From NCBI GenBank assembly GCA_028383305.1, contig JAOEVD010000022.1:1-37536 (forward strand): a DNA stretch of 37,536 bases, given 5' to 3'. The translations under genes were made by a program, and so were the position numbers. Below, one piece after another: positions 7,761-17,304 of the stretch. The notes beneath the pieces were generated by a model, which was not told the origin of the DNA, did no database searches, and worked only from the letters and a program-made list of their open reading frames with translations. Source of the DNA: Candidatus Puniceispirillum sp. GTDB taxonomy: Bacteria; Pseudomonadota; Alphaproteobacteria; Puniceispirillales; Puniceispirillaceae. Position 1 is the stretch's first letter. Each line of letters starts with the position of its first letter.

Positions 7761-9401
7761 ATGTCCGACAAAAGCACAACTAATGCCCCAATTGACCTTC
7801 AAGATCATCTGCAAAGACTGGAAAGTCGTGGGCTTTTGCAGCGTATAGAACGCGAGATCGATAAGGATAGTGAGTTACATCCCCTAGCGCGCTGGCAGTT
7901 TCAGGGAGGCATTCCCGCCGAAGACCGTAAGGCCTTTCTTTTCAATAATGTGACTGACGCTACTGGCAAGAACTACGAGATGCCAGTTGTTGTAGGCGCG
8001 CTGGCAGCAAATCCCGAAATCTATGCGGCTGGCCTTGGGGTGACGGTAGCAGAAATTGGAGATGTTTGGACGCGCGCTATGGATAACCCTATTCAACCAG
8101 AGAGGGTTACCGATGCACCTTGCCAGGAAGTGGTTATGACAGGTGATGAGCTTACCCGTCCAGGCGGTGGTCTAGCGTCTCTTCCGGTGCCAATTTCGAC
8201 GCCAGGGTTTGATGCTGCCCCCTATTTAACGGCAACACTTGTTGTCACAAAAGATCCAGATAACGGGACGCGCAACATGGGCACATATAGGGCTCAGTTG
8301 AAGGCGCGTGATCGTTTGGGCGTTCGAATGGCCACCCGGCTTGGTGGTGCTGGTGGCTATCAGCATTGGTTAAAATACCAAAAGCGGGGCGAGGTTATGC
8401 CAGTCGCTATTGTACTTGGCTGTGCTCCAGCAATTCTGTTTACCGGACCACAAAAACTGCCAATTGATGAAGATGAAATGGCGGTAGCGGGTGGGCTTAT
8501 TGGTTTGCCAGTGAAAACTGTCCGTTGCAAAACAGTTGATTTAGAAGTGCCGGCAGATGCCGAGATCGTGATTGAAGGTGAAATAGCGACAGACTATCTG
8601 GAGCCAGAGGGCCCGTTTGGTGAAAGTCATGGGCATGTGGCCTTGGAAGACTTCAATATGTCAATGACGGTGACCGCAATCACGACGCGCCACAAAGCAG
8701 TTTTCACATCTATTATCAGTCAGGTGACGCCAAGCGAGAGCTCAACTTTAAAAAAGGTGGCTTATGAACCATTGTTCTTTGGACATCTGAAAAAGACTTT
8801 CAATATTAAAGGGATTAAGCGGGTCGTTATGCATGAGCCGTTGACAAATATCCGCAAAGTTATCTTCCTTCAATTCGATCGGGGCGTTCCGCAAACTGAG
8901 GTTTGGCGGGGCTTACAGGCAGCTGCCTCTTTGCAAGCCCAATGCGGTAAGGTGGTGATTGCTGTTTCTGAGGATATTGAACCCAACAATGCAGATGCCA
9001 TTTTCTGGTCAATCGCCTATCGTGCAAATATTTCCTCCGATGTCCATGTGGCACCCTACAGGTCGGGTGGCCACGGGCCAAAATCAGGTCGTAATGGAAC
9101 GGATGCAACTTTGATGATTGATGCCACACTCAAAGCAGATATGCCACCACTGGCTCTGCCAAAAGAGAAATTTATGGTTCGTGCAAAGGAAATATGGGAA
9201 GAGCTTCAATTGCCACGCTTAACACCACAACCACCATGGCATGGTTATGAACTTGGAGACTGGTCCGAACAATGGTCTGACTACGCCGACCGGGCTGTGG
9301 CTGGTGAGTGGGAAGTAAATGGCATGATGACATCGGCTGGTCAAAAAGGTGGCATGAAACCGGAGACACCAGTTCGTGACTTTGAAAAACAAGCGCGATA
9401 A
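7761..9401 (+). CDS. UbiD-family prenyl-FMN-dependent decarboxylase
   Basis: The 546-residue protein has the family layout: an N-terminal segment LQDHLQRLESRGLLQRI, the NMGTYRAQ prenyl-FMN-binding region around residues 172-179 (with the conserved Arg177), AEIVIEGE near residues 268-274 and the acidic PEGPFGE segment at residues 282-288 that supplies catalytic Glu residues. UbiD enzymes reversibly (de)carboxylate aromatic, heteroaromatic or unsaturated acids using the prenyl-FMN made by UbiX. The UbiX gene at 501-1073 is in the same cluster. At 546 residues it is longer than classical UbiD (about 490). It is co-directional with tctC and is followed by an overlapping AbrB-family pseudogene. 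The substrate is unknown; the context favours a catabolic acid over polyprenyl hydroxybenzoate. Confidence 0.93.
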   Translation: MSDKSTTNAPIDLQDHLQRLESRGLLQRIEREIDKDSELHPLARWQFQGGIPAEDRKAFLFNNVTDATGKNYEMPVVVGALAANPEIYAAGLGVTVAEIGDVWTRAMDNPIQPERVTDAPCQEVVMTGDELTRPGGGLASLPVPISTPGFDAAPYLTATLVVTKDPDNGTRNMGTYRAQLKARDRLGVRMATRLGGAGGYQHWLKYQKRGEVMPVAIVLGCAPAILFTGPQKLPIDEDEMAVAGGLIGLPVKTVRCKTVDLEVPADAEIVIEGEIATDYLEPEGPFGESHGHVALEDFNMSMTVTAITTRHKAVFTSIISQVTPSESSTLKKVAYEPLFFGHLKKTFNIKGIKRVVMHEPLTNIRKVIFLQFDRGVPQTEVWRGLQAAASLQAQCGKVVIAVSEDIEPNNADAIFWSIAYRANISSDVHVAPYRSGGHGPKSGRNGTDATLMIDATLKADMPPLALPKEKFMVRAKEIWEELQLPRLTPQPPWHGYELGDWSEQWSDYADRAVAGEWEVNGMMTSAGQKGGMKPETPVRDFEKQAR

Positions 9402-10495
9402 ACCTGTCTTGCCAACTTTTCAAAAAACAACCAGAAGTTGGCTTGATGCACGCCTCACAAAAATAGGTTTGGCGCTTTTCGTGGGCACCATATCTGGATT
9501 TTTTTTTGATTGGTTGACGGTACCACTTCCGTGGATGCTTGGCCCGATGTTTGTCAATATTATTGCCGCCATGATAGGCATGCCGATCGTTGGCCCAGTG
9601 CGACTAAGGCCTGCTGTTGCTGTTGTCATCGGGGTCATGCTGGGTTCTAGTTTTACTCCAGCAATGTCTGATCAGATTGCCCTGTGGGCGCCATCGCTGG
9701 CTTTCATGGTCTTGTATCTTATTGTGGCAGCGATGGTTGTTGTGCCCTATTACCGTCTTATTGCAGGCTTTGACTTACCAACGGCTTTTTTTTGGCATGC
9801 CTGGCGGGTTAATGGAAATGATGATTGTTGGCAAGGAAATGGGTGCTGACAAACGTTTGATTATCCTTGCCCACACCTGCCGCATTGTTATTGTTGTCAG
9901 CCTAGTTGCTATTTGGTTTCGGTTGGTACAAGGCATAGACCTGTCTGACAGATCACAATTTGAAATACCTTTCTCTGATATACCACCGGTAGAGCTGGTT
10001 GTTTTGACCGTTGTTGGTATTGCCGGTTTTTACGCTGGCCGATTTTTACGTCTTCCCGCGCCCATGCTGCTGGGGCCTATCCTTGTGAGTGCCGCCGTGC
10101 ACACATAAGGAATTGTGCAAAACCCACCACCTCGCGAGTTAGTAATCATTGCGCAAATTTTTCTTGGTACGATTGTTGGTTGCCGGTTTATCGCTTCTGG
10201 CCCCGCAGCCATCATCCAGGCCATGCGATTGGGTTTGGGCGCCACGCTCATAATGCTTGTCCTGACATTTGGCTTTGCCCTATCGCTGCATAATATATTC
10301 GGTCAAACAATTGAGCAATTAGTGCTTGCATACTCACCTGGGGGCCTTGCCGAAATGAGTCTTGTAGCACTTGCAATGAATGCAGATATTGCCGACGTCG
10401 CAAGCCATCATTTGGTTCGAATTTCATTTGTAATGATGATGGCGCCGTTTATATTTAGATCATTTTTGATAAAAGACCGTCACTCGCGAAAGTAA
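9376..10495 (+). pseudogene. AbrB-family membrane protein, disrupted by a frameshift and a nonsense codon
   Basis: Three pieces together make a full-length AbrB-family (putative ammonia monooxygenase/transport-related) membrane protein. The first piece starts with a GTG at 9376 inside the end of the UbiD gene. It reads to a run of eight T at 9786-9793, where dropping one T restores the conserved FFGMPGGLMEMM continuation. The second piece reaches an in-frame TAA at 10106-10108. The same frame continues GIVQNPPPRELV... to 10495 with exact family spacing, so the TAA looks like a single substitution. The homopolymer change could be a sequencing error or slippage, but the second lesion supports real decay. 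AbrB-type genes often accompany tripartite carboxylate transporters and UbiD genes; here the function is probably lost. Confidence 0.85.
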
Positions 10496-10589
10496 AGAGG
10501 TACTGTTAAAGTGAGAGTGGAAAAGCCAGACATTTATTGGAGTGCTTGGTTTTTACTTTATAACTGGTTAAGTTGAGGGTGGGTCGAAT

Positions 10590-11300
10590 TTGGTAAGCGC
10601 TAAATACACAAAAGTGAAAAGTATGAATTCTAATAAAATTTTGGTGCCTATCCGCGTTGAGACAGCACCGCTTCGTTCAAAGATCATTGAGTCGATTCGC
10701 TATGCCATTGAACATGGCATTTTAAAGCCCGGCGACCGTCTCATTGAAAAGGATTTATGCGATCAGTTGGAAGTTAGCCGAACATCGCTACGCGAAGCTT
10801 TGCGGGAACTTGAGGCTGAGGAGATTGTGGCCAAGGTGTCAGCACGTGGGCTAACTGTTGTTAAAATATCGCTACACGATGCAGCCAATATCTATCGCAT
10901 CCGTGCCCAGATCGAGGCACTGATTTTTAAACAGTTCACGGAAAACGTAACCGATGAGCAGTTGCTTGCCCTGGAGACAATTTTTGTCGATCTAATTGCG
11001 GCCTATAGTCAGGGAACATTTCTGGCGATTTCGCAGGCAAAGGAGCGTTGGCATACTCACATATGCGAAATTGCTCAAAACTCAATTGCAAGAAATTTGT
11101 TGTCACGTCTCACCCTGCGCACAGCCCAATTGCGTAATCGCTCTGTTGTACGCAAAGAACGGCAAAGCCAGAGCATCATCGAATTGCATGCTTTAATGGG
11201 CGCAATCAAAAATCGTGATGCCGCCGCCGCCGCTGATGCCGCCCAACGGCATGTTATGAGTGCGTCTGCGTCTGCTTTAATGCCGGTAACACCTGAATAA
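10590..11300 (+). CDS. GntR-family transcriptional regulator, FadR/FCD subfamily
   Basis: A 236-residue regulator. An N-terminal winged helix-turn-helix (about residues 28-95) includes the typical ILKPGDRLIEKDL and VSRTSLREALRELE. A C-terminal all-helical FCD effector-binding domain carries metal-ligand-type His residues (RWHTHICEIA and the late QRHVMSA). FCD regulators sense organic acids and usually repress nearby catabolic genes. The frame starts at a TTG preceded by GAGGGTGGG; an in-frame ATG at 10623 has a weaker ribosome site and is an equally plausible start. The gene is convergent with the Mo-hydroxylase gene, only 10 bp apart. A shared palindromic motif at 6440 and 13700 is its best operator candidate. 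Confidence 0.92.
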   Translation: MVSAKYTKVKSMNSNKILVPIRVETAPLRSKIIESIRYAIEHGILKPGDRLIEKDLCDQLEVSRTSLREALRELEAEEIVAKVSARGLTVVKISLHDAANIYRIRAQIEALIFKQFTENVTDEQLLALETIFVDLIAAYSQGTFLAISQAKERWHTHICEIAQNSIARNLLSRLTLRTAQLRNRSVVRKERQSQSIIELHALMGAIKNRDAAAAADAAQRHVMSASASALMPVTPE

Positions 11301-11310
11301 ATATTTTGCT

Positions 11311-13620
11311 TTAGGGGCTCTGTAGATTTTTAACTTGCAAGGCCCTCCATACGGCCTGTGACGTCGCCGGCATATTAACCGGGTCAGCACCAACACTGGT
11401 CAGCGCATCGCAAACAGCGTTCATCACTGCGGCTAGTGCTCCCACTGTTCCAGCCTCGCCCGCGCCTTTGGCGCCAAGTGGGTTGCTGTTTGTTGGGACT
11501 GGCTGGCTAATCACTTCCACCGCTGGAAGTTCAGTCGCTCGCGGCATGGCGTAATCCATAAAGCTTGCTGAAACAAGTTGTCCATTGGTGGAGTCATAAA
11601 CCACTTGTTCCATGAGCGCCTGACCTAGCCCTTGGGCAACGCCACCAGTAATTTGTCCTTTCAATAATTTTGGGTTAATCACAGTACCAACATCATCAAC
11701 TACTAAATATGAAATGACGTCAACACTACCTGTAGTTGGGTCAATTTCTACCTCGCAAATATGACAGCCATTTGGAAAGGTTGCATTGTCAGCGCTACCA
11801 TCAAATTCAGCGCAAATGGGCACAGCGCTCTGGCGGATAAGATCAATAAAGCTGATTGAAAGATTGCTCTTTTGAACTCGGTAGTAACCACCCTCAAAAG
11901 AAATCTCATCAATGGTGCTTTCCAATACCTGTGCCGCTGGTTCCTGCATAGTTTTTATCAGGATCTCAGCACATTTAACAATTGACGTTCCGGCCGCAGC
12001 AACGGTTCTAGAGCCAAAAGTGCCCGTACCATTGGGGGCCTCTCGAGTGTCTCCTGCGATCAGTGAAACAGCGGTGGGATCAACGCCAAGCTTGGAAGAT
12101 AGAATTTGCGCAAAGACGGTGGCATGGCCTTGCCCAGAGTCTGATGACCCACTCACCAATACAACGCTGCCGTCGGGCGACACGGTCACACGGGCAAATT
12201 CAGAATGTGGTTTTCGTTCCGGCCCACCAGCAATTTCAATCGGGCTAGCAATGCCAAATCCGCGTATTCTGCCACGCAATTTACTAGCCATTCGGCGGTC
12301 ATAAAATCCAGCCCAGTTGGCTGCAATCAAGGCAGTGTCAAGAAGACCTGGAAAATCCCCACCGTCATAGGTGAAAACAAGCCCCGTTTTAAACGGCATC
12401 TGTTCTGGGCGAATCATATTCCGGCGACGCAATTCGACTTTGTCAAAGCCCAGTTTTTCAGCAGCAATATCGATCATTCGTTCGATGATATACGTTGCCT
12501 CTGGGCGCCCGGCGCCTCGATATGGTGATACGTTTTGCGTGTTACTAAACACGCCTTCAACTAGTACATGGCTGGCTGGAACATCATAAACGCCGGTTAT
12601 GCCGCCAATATTGCTGACCACGGGATGAATGGTCGATGGTCCAATATGGGCGCCAAGATTTGCCGTAATCTTGACATCAAGGCTGAGAAACTTCCCACTT
12701 TCATCAAGCCCAAGCGCAACATCCGCTATTTGCTCACGCGCATGGGTATCGCTAAGAAACGACTCCAACCGCGATGCCCGCCAACACACTGAAATACCGT
12801 AATGCTCCGCCGCCCATAGGCCAACCGCATATTCAGGGAAAGCTGTGTTTTTCATCCCGAAAGAGCCGCCACAATCTTGGGCAATAATTTCGATAGCATC
12901 AGGCTCTATCCCCAATGCTGTGGCAAGATCAGGGCGGATACGATTTGGCGTTTGGGTGCCAACCTCTAGCCGATATTTACCTGATGCACTATTAAAGCTT
13001 GCACGGATCGCCCGTGGTTCCAATGCGGCAGCAGTCACCCGAGAAATAGTTAATTGATGTTTGACAACATACGCTGCTTTTCCATTTTCTTGCTGGACTT
13101 TTTTAGCATCACCTTTTTCAAAATGAAAGCACCGGTTATCTGGATAAATATCCCAGACACATTCCGCACCATCAGAAAGGGCATTTGCAATATCGATCAC
13201 GGACGAACTCGTCTCAAAGAGAATATCAACGGCCTCAAGCGCCAACTCTGCGCTGGCTTTATCTTTAGCGATAATGCCTAAAACCGGTTCCCCACAATAT
13301 CGAACGTAACCATCTGCCAAGGGGGTGAAGGGTGGAATCCTCATTGCCCCATTATCAGGGCCGGGAAACTGTGCGCGAGGTTTGAAACTGCCAGCTTTGT
13401 TGGCGTACATTTCGTCCCAGCCAAAAATGGCTATTACACCCTTGATAGCTTTGGCCCGATCAAGATCTACTTTAACAATCCGGGCGGCAGCGTGGGGTGA
13501 TCGAACAAACATCAAGGTTGCGTCATCAGATTGCTTGATGTCATCCGTATATTGACCCTGGCCTCTTAAAAAACGGTCATCCTCAAATCTAAGCTGGGAT
13601 CGGCCAATTTTTGTCATCAC
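11311..13620 (-). CDS. Molybdenum hydroxylase large subunit, xanthine dehydrogenase/CoxL family (copy 1)
   Basis: A 769-residue molybdopterin-binding subunit of usual length. It begins with IGRSQLRFEDDRFLRGQGQYTDDI, has the GGSFGMK loop at residues 251-257, and ends with the KGAGEAGT segment containing the conserved catalytic Glu. The active-site loop reads PYRGAGR at residues 366-372. Genuine form I CO dehydrogenases have AYXCSFR there and form II enzymes have AYRGAGR, so this is a form II-like hydroxylase acting on an unknown aldehyde or heterocycle. GTG 13620 is immediately followed by ATG 13617, and either may be the start. It probably pairs with the 2Fe-2S subunit at 1-441. Its promoter region is shared with the second large subunit. 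Confidence 0.93.
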   Translation of the reverse strand: MMTKIGRSQLRFEDDRFLRGQGQYTDDIKQSDDATLMFVRSPHAAARIVKVDLDRAKAIKGVIAIFGWDEMYANKAGSFKPRAQFPGPDNGAMRIPPFTPLADGYVRYCGEPVLGIIAKDKASAELALEAVDILFETSSSVIDIANALSDGAECVWDIYPDNRCFHFEKGDAKKVQQENGKAAYVVKHQLTISRVTAAALEPRAIRASFNSASGKYRLEVGTQTPNRIRPDLATALGIEPDAIEIIAQDCGGSFGMKNTAFPEYAVGLWAAEHYGISVCWRASRLESFLSDTHAREQIADVALGLDESGKFLSLDVKITANLGAHIGPSTIHPVVSNIGGITGVYDVPASHVLVEGVFSNTQNVSPYRGAGRPEATYIIERMIDIAAEKLGFDKVELRRRNMIRPEQMPFKTGLVFTYDGGDFPGLLDTALIAANWAGFYDRRMASKLRGRIRGFGIASPIEIAGGPERKPHSEFARVTVSPDGSVVLVSGSSDSGQGHATVFAQILSSKLGVDPTAVSLIAGDTREAPNGTGTFGSRTVAAAGTSIVKCAEILIKTMQEPAAQVLESTIDEISFEGGYYRVQKSNLSISFIDLIRQSAVPICAEFDGSADNATFPNGCHICEVEIDPTTGSVDVISYLVVDDVGTVINPKLLKGQITGGVAQGLGQALMEQVVYDSTNGQLVSASFMDYAMPRATELPAVEVISQPVPTNSNPLGAKGAGEAGTVGALAAVMNAVCDALTSVGADPVNMPATSQAVWRALQVKNLQSP

Positions 13621-13699
13621 ATAATCTCTTGAAAACTGTTTACAAAACGTTTTGCTAATTCCTTTGATTTTGACTTCTCAGTATAGACAAAACAAAAGC

Positions 13700-13712
13700 A
13701 TTGTCATACATT
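13700..13712. promoter_or_regulatory. Second copy of the candidate GntR operator, between the two large-subunit genes
   Basis: ATTGTCATACATT matches the reverse strand of 6441-6453 at 12 of 13 positions. It lies 80 bp upstream of the leftward large-subunit gene and 168 bp upstream of the rightward one. Placement in both divergent promoter regions of the cluster suggests a common regulator. The inverted-repeat symmetry is imperfect at this copy. Confidence 0.5.
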
Positions 13713-13880
13713 AATACAATAAATATCTTAACGCTTAATTTTGTACCGTTCGCAAAAATCATAGGCGCAAAAGGTGACGCCTAAACACATACAAATTTCG
13801 CCTGATTAAGTGGTGCAAGACCAAAACGTAGTTTGAACAGGCTAAAGTATGAAAAACAAGTTAGGGAAAGATGGCTTTGC

Positions 13881-16283
13881 ATGAGTGAATTTGTTTTTCC
13901 ACCGCCAGAACAGACTGCCGTCGTGAAAAGTTTTGGCGAGACTATTATTAAAAACATCGGTCAACCCATCAGGCGAAAGGAGGATAAACGGCTTCTAACT
14001 GGTGTGGGACAATTCACCGATGATTTCACCTTACCCAATCAAGGCTTTGCCGCGATGGCTCGCTCGCCCTATCCGCACGCTTTGATAAACGGCATTGACA
14101 GCGCAAAAGCACTCGCAATGCCAGGAGTATTAGCGGTAATAACAGGTGCGGATATCCAAAAAGCTGGCCTTGGGCCAATACCGCATAACCCTATTCCTAG
14201 TACAAAATACGATCTAAAACTGCGCGCCCCGGACGGCACGCATGCGACTATTGACGCGCATTATCTTTTGCCGGAAGACCGTGTCCGCTATGTTGGCGAG
14301 GCGGTTGCGATGGTTGTTGCTGATAGTTTGCAGCAAGCGCTTGACGCGGTTGAAGAAATTTTTATTGATTATTCTGTTTTGCCACACATTAGCGAGTCAA
14401 AAGATGCCATCTTGCCAGGTGCGCCTCAATTATATGAGCATATCGAAAATAATGTTCTGATTGATACGAAGTTTGGCGATCAGGCTTTAACAGATCAGGC
14501 TTTTGCAAAAGCATCACATGTTGTCGAGCATGAGTTTCATATTCAGCGGGTAACTGGCGTAACCATGGAGCCCCGTAGCGCGCTTGGCAGTTATGATGCT
14601 GATGCCGGTAAATTTACGTTGATTGCGGGAAGCGGTGGTGCGGTGCGGCAACAAAGTGAAATTGCAGCTGTACTTGGCATTGACACGTCTGAAATTCGTG
14701 TAATCTCGCCCGATGTGGGTGGAAATTTTGGCACACGGAACCGTGTTTATATTGAATTTGGCCTAGTGCTGTTTGCGGCGAAGAAAATTAACCGGCCAGT
14801 TAAATTTACAGCGACACGTAGTGAGTCATTTCTTACAGACTATCAAGGGAGAGATTTGGTCACAAATATAGCTTTAGCGCTAGATGAAAACGGCAAATTC
14901 CTGGGTTTAAAATGTGATAATATTTCAAATGTTGGAGCGCATTGTGTATCATTATCACCGCTCGGCAAAGGGTCTGGGCTTATCACCGGCTCCTATCACA
15001 TTCCAGCCGCTGTATTGCGAGCACGCGCCGTCTTTACCAACACCATGTCAACTCAGGCATATCGTAGCTCTGGCCGACCTGAAGTCACCTATGCCATTGA
15101 ACGTGTTATTGAAATTGCGGCACGACGGCTTGGCGTTGACGCGCTAGAATTACGACGCAAAAACCTGATTCCACCGTCAGCAATGCCATATGTTAACGCG
15201 GTTGGTTCACGCTATGACAGTGGTGAATATGAGATCAATATGGATCGGGCTTTAAGACTTGCCGATTGGAATGGATTTGATCTGCGCAAAAAAGTAGCAG
15301 CCAAAAACGGCCTACTGCTAGGCCGGGGGTTGGCCAATTATGTGGAATCCTCAATTGGATCTCCAGGTGAACAGGCTGAGATCACTGTGAAAACGGATGG
15401 ATTTGTTGATCTAGTAATTGGCACGCAACCAAGTGGTCAGGGCCATGAGACAAGCTTTGCTCAGGTCACTGCTGATCTCACCGGACTTCCAGTGGAAAAT
15501 ATTAACATCATTCTAGGTGACACTAAAATTGTCACTGTTGGTGGCGGCACACATTCTGGGCGGTCAATGCGCCATGCTGCAACGGTCATAGGGCTTGCTT
15601 GTGACGATTTAATTGCTGAATGCCAGGGACGGCTTGTCGAAATACTTGATTGTGCAGGTGATGAGATTGAGTTCTTGGATGGTGTGTTCGTAGTGCGCGC
15701 AACCAATCATCAATTCACATTTAATGATATTGCGATCCAAACCATTGATAGTCACGGCGTCCTTAAAATTGTCCGCAAGAACGAGATGCACACGCCAGTA
15801 TATCCAAATGGGACGGCGATTTGTGAAATCGAAATAGACCCTCAATCAGGGTCCAGCACGGTGACAAGGTACAGCACGATTGATGATGTTGGGCGTTGTA
15901 TCAACCCGCTAATTGTGCATGGCCAAACGCATGGCGGTATTGTGCAGGGCGCAGGGCAAGCATTGTTTGAACATTGCTTTGTTGATCATAAGTCTGGCCA
16001 GCCACTGGCAGGTTCATTGATGGATTATGGGATTTCACGAGCCGCTGATTTTCCTAGCTTTAAGACTGAAATTGCCGAAGTGTTATCGCCAACAAACCCT
16101 CTTGGGATCAAGGCCGGGGGAGAAGGCGGAACAACACCGGCGTTGGCTGCCATTGTGAATGCTGTGGTCGATGCATTAGCTGATTTCGGAGTTGAGGATA
16201 TCGCCATGCCAGTATCGCCGCAACGCATCTGGACAACACTAAAAGCTGCAAGTTTGCCGTCTAATCAAAAGCCTCAGGTATAA
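13881..16283 (+). CDS. Molybdenum hydroxylase large subunit, xanthine dehydrogenase/CoxL family (copy 2)
   Basis: About 800 residues from the ATG at 13881. The frame stays open back to a TTG at 13833, but those 16 residues are not family-like and have no ribosome site. The N-terminus IGQPIRRKEDKRLLTGVGQFTDDF, the GGNFGTRN loop and the C-terminal AGGEGGTTPAL with its conserved Glu are typical. The active-site loop reads AYRSSGR (near residue 391), differing from both AYXCSFR (form I CODH) and AYRGAGR (form II). It is clearly diverged from copy 1 across its length, so this is not a recent duplication. The two may have different substrates while sharing small subunits. It is followed co-directionally by a binding-fold protein and a GMC oxidoreductase. 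Confidence 0.93.
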   Translation: MSEFVFPPPEQTAVVKSFGETIIKNIGQPIRRKEDKRLLTGVGQFTDDFTLPNQGFAAMARSPYPHALINGIDSAKALAMPGVLAVITGADIQKAGLGPIPHNPIPSTKYDLKLRAPDGTHATIDAHYLLPEDRVRYVGEAVAMVVADSLQQALDAVEEIFIDYSVLPHISESKDAILPGAPQLYEHIENNVLIDTKFGDQALTDQAFAKASHVVEHEFHIQRVTGVTMEPRSALGSYDADAGKFTLIAGSGGAVRQQSEIAAVLGIDTSEIRVISPDVGGNFGTRNRVYIEFGLVLFAAKKINRPVKFTATRSESFLTDYQGRDLVTNIALALDENGKFLGLKCDNISNVGAHCVSLSPLGKGSGLITGSYHIPAAVLRARAVFTNTMSTQAYRSSGRPEVTYAIERVIEIAARRLGVDALELRRKNLIPPSAMPYVNAVGSRYDSGEYEINMDRALRLADWNGFDLRKKVAAKNGLLLGRGLANYVESSIGSPGEQAEITVKTDGFVDLVIGTQPSGQGHETSFAQVTADLTGLPVENINIILGDTKIVTVGGGTHSGRSMRHAATVIGLACDDLIAECQGRLVEILDCAGDEIEFLDGVFVVRATNHQFTFNDIAIQTIDSHGVLKIVRKNEMHTPVYPNGTAICEIEIDPQSGSSTVTRYSTIDDVGRCINPLIVHGQTHGGIVQGAGQALFEHCFVDHKSGQPLAGSLMDYGISRAADFPSFKTEIAEVLSPTNPLGIKAGGEGGTTPALAAIVNAVVDALADFGVEDIAMPVSPQRIWTTLKAASLPSNQKPQV

Positions 16284-16350
16284 CCCAAAAACCGAACAAA
16301 ACTGCCAATTCATCAAATTTCACGAACGCTTTAAGAAGAGTAATCAACCC

Positions 16351-17280
16351 ATGTCAAACAGCCCACTCCGAGTTATTGCCTTTCCCGGCGCGCCAAACCT
16401 ACCAACATTTGCTGCGATTGAACATGGACGGTTTCAAGCACGCGGTTTTGATGTTGAGCTTGAGTTAACGCCGAGCTCAATATATCAGGCGGAAAAAACT
16501 GCAGCTGGTGAGTTTGATATTATTTGCACCGCGTTTGATAATGTCGCTGCTTATGGTTCTGGCCAGGGCGCTACTAAGGCGGGCATCAACCCTGATTATG
16601 TTGTCATAATGGGAGCAACCCAGCTTGAGCTTAGTTTGGTGACCCTACCCTCTATCAAAACGCTTGCCGATCTGGCAGGAAAAACCATTGCACTTGACGC
16701 CCTTACTACCGGCTTCGCATTCGTGCTCTTTGATATGCTGGAAAAAGCTGGTGTTTCTCGAAGTGACGTGGAGTTTGTTGCTGTTGGCGCAACGCCCCAG
16801 CGCTGGCAATCGGTAAAAGACGGAACCCACGCGGGCACATTAACAATTGAACCTTTTACCAGCCTTGCCCAATTCGATGGATTTAATGTCATTGCAAAAT
16901 CAACCGATCTTTACTCTGAATATCAGGGCGGCGTTATTGCAACAACGCGATCAACGCTGGCCAGCCAACCGGAAAAAATATACGCTTTTGTAAAATCCTA
17001 TCTTGACGGGCTCGCATGGGTTCTTGACCCCATGAATGAAGCAGAGGCAAAGACGATCCTTGGGTCGCGTATGCCACAAGTCAAACCAAAGGCAATGACA
17101 GCAGTAATGAACAGTCTTACCTCGCCTGCATCGGGCCTTACCCCAGCGGCTGCACTGCTTGACGCAGGCATGGATCAGGTCATCGCATTACGATCAAAGT
17201 ATGGTAATGGCACAGCGCCAATTAGCTCAGCCGAACATTTCGTTGATTTGGGTATTTACCAGAAGGCCTTGCAAGCCTGA
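16351..17280 (+). CDS. NMT1/THI5-like periplasmic-binding-fold protein without signal peptide
   Basis: The 309-residue protein resembles SsuA/TauA/NMT1-like type 2 binding proteins: LRVIAFPGAPNLPTFAAIEHGRFQARG at the start, a central DLAGKTIALDALTTGFAF and the ATPQRWQSVKDGTHAGTL hinge-side segment. It begins directly with the first strand after MSNSPLR. There is no signal peptide, lipobox or membrane segment, and no ABC permease or ATPase lies beside it. Enzymes with this fold are known, such as yeast Thi5 and 4,5-dihydroxyphthalate decarboxylase, so a cytoplasmic enzymatic role is possible in this catabolic setting. The alternative is an exported protein with a misplaced start, but no suitable upstream sequence exists in the 67-bp gap. 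Confidence 0.8.
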   Translation: MSNSPLRVIAFPGAPNLPTFAAIEHGRFQARGFDVELELTPSSIYQAEKTAAGEFDIICTAFDNVAAYGSGQGATKAGINPDYVVIMGATQLELSLVTLPSIKTLADLAGKTIALDALTTGFAFVLFDMLEKAGVSRSDVEFVAVGATPQRWQSVKDGTHAGTLTIEPFTSLAQFDGFNVIAKSTDLYSEYQGGVIATTRSTLASQPEKIYAFVKSYLDGLAWVLDPMNEAEAKTILGSRMPQVKPKAMTAVMNSLTSPASGLTPAAALLDAGMDQVIALRSKYGNGTAPISSAEHFVDLGIYQKALQA

Positions 17281-17304
17281 CCCTGGGAATGAAAGCAAAG
17301 TTTT

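Noticed and set aside
7291-7777. Minus-strand frames of 131 and 121 codons
   Set aside because: They are shadows of the TctC gene and the hairpin region, with no protein family features.
11311-16283. Aerobic CO dehydrogenase (carboxydotrophy)
   Set aside because: The active-site loops PYRGAGR and AYRSSGR lack the form I motif AYXCSFR, so CO oxidation is not supported.
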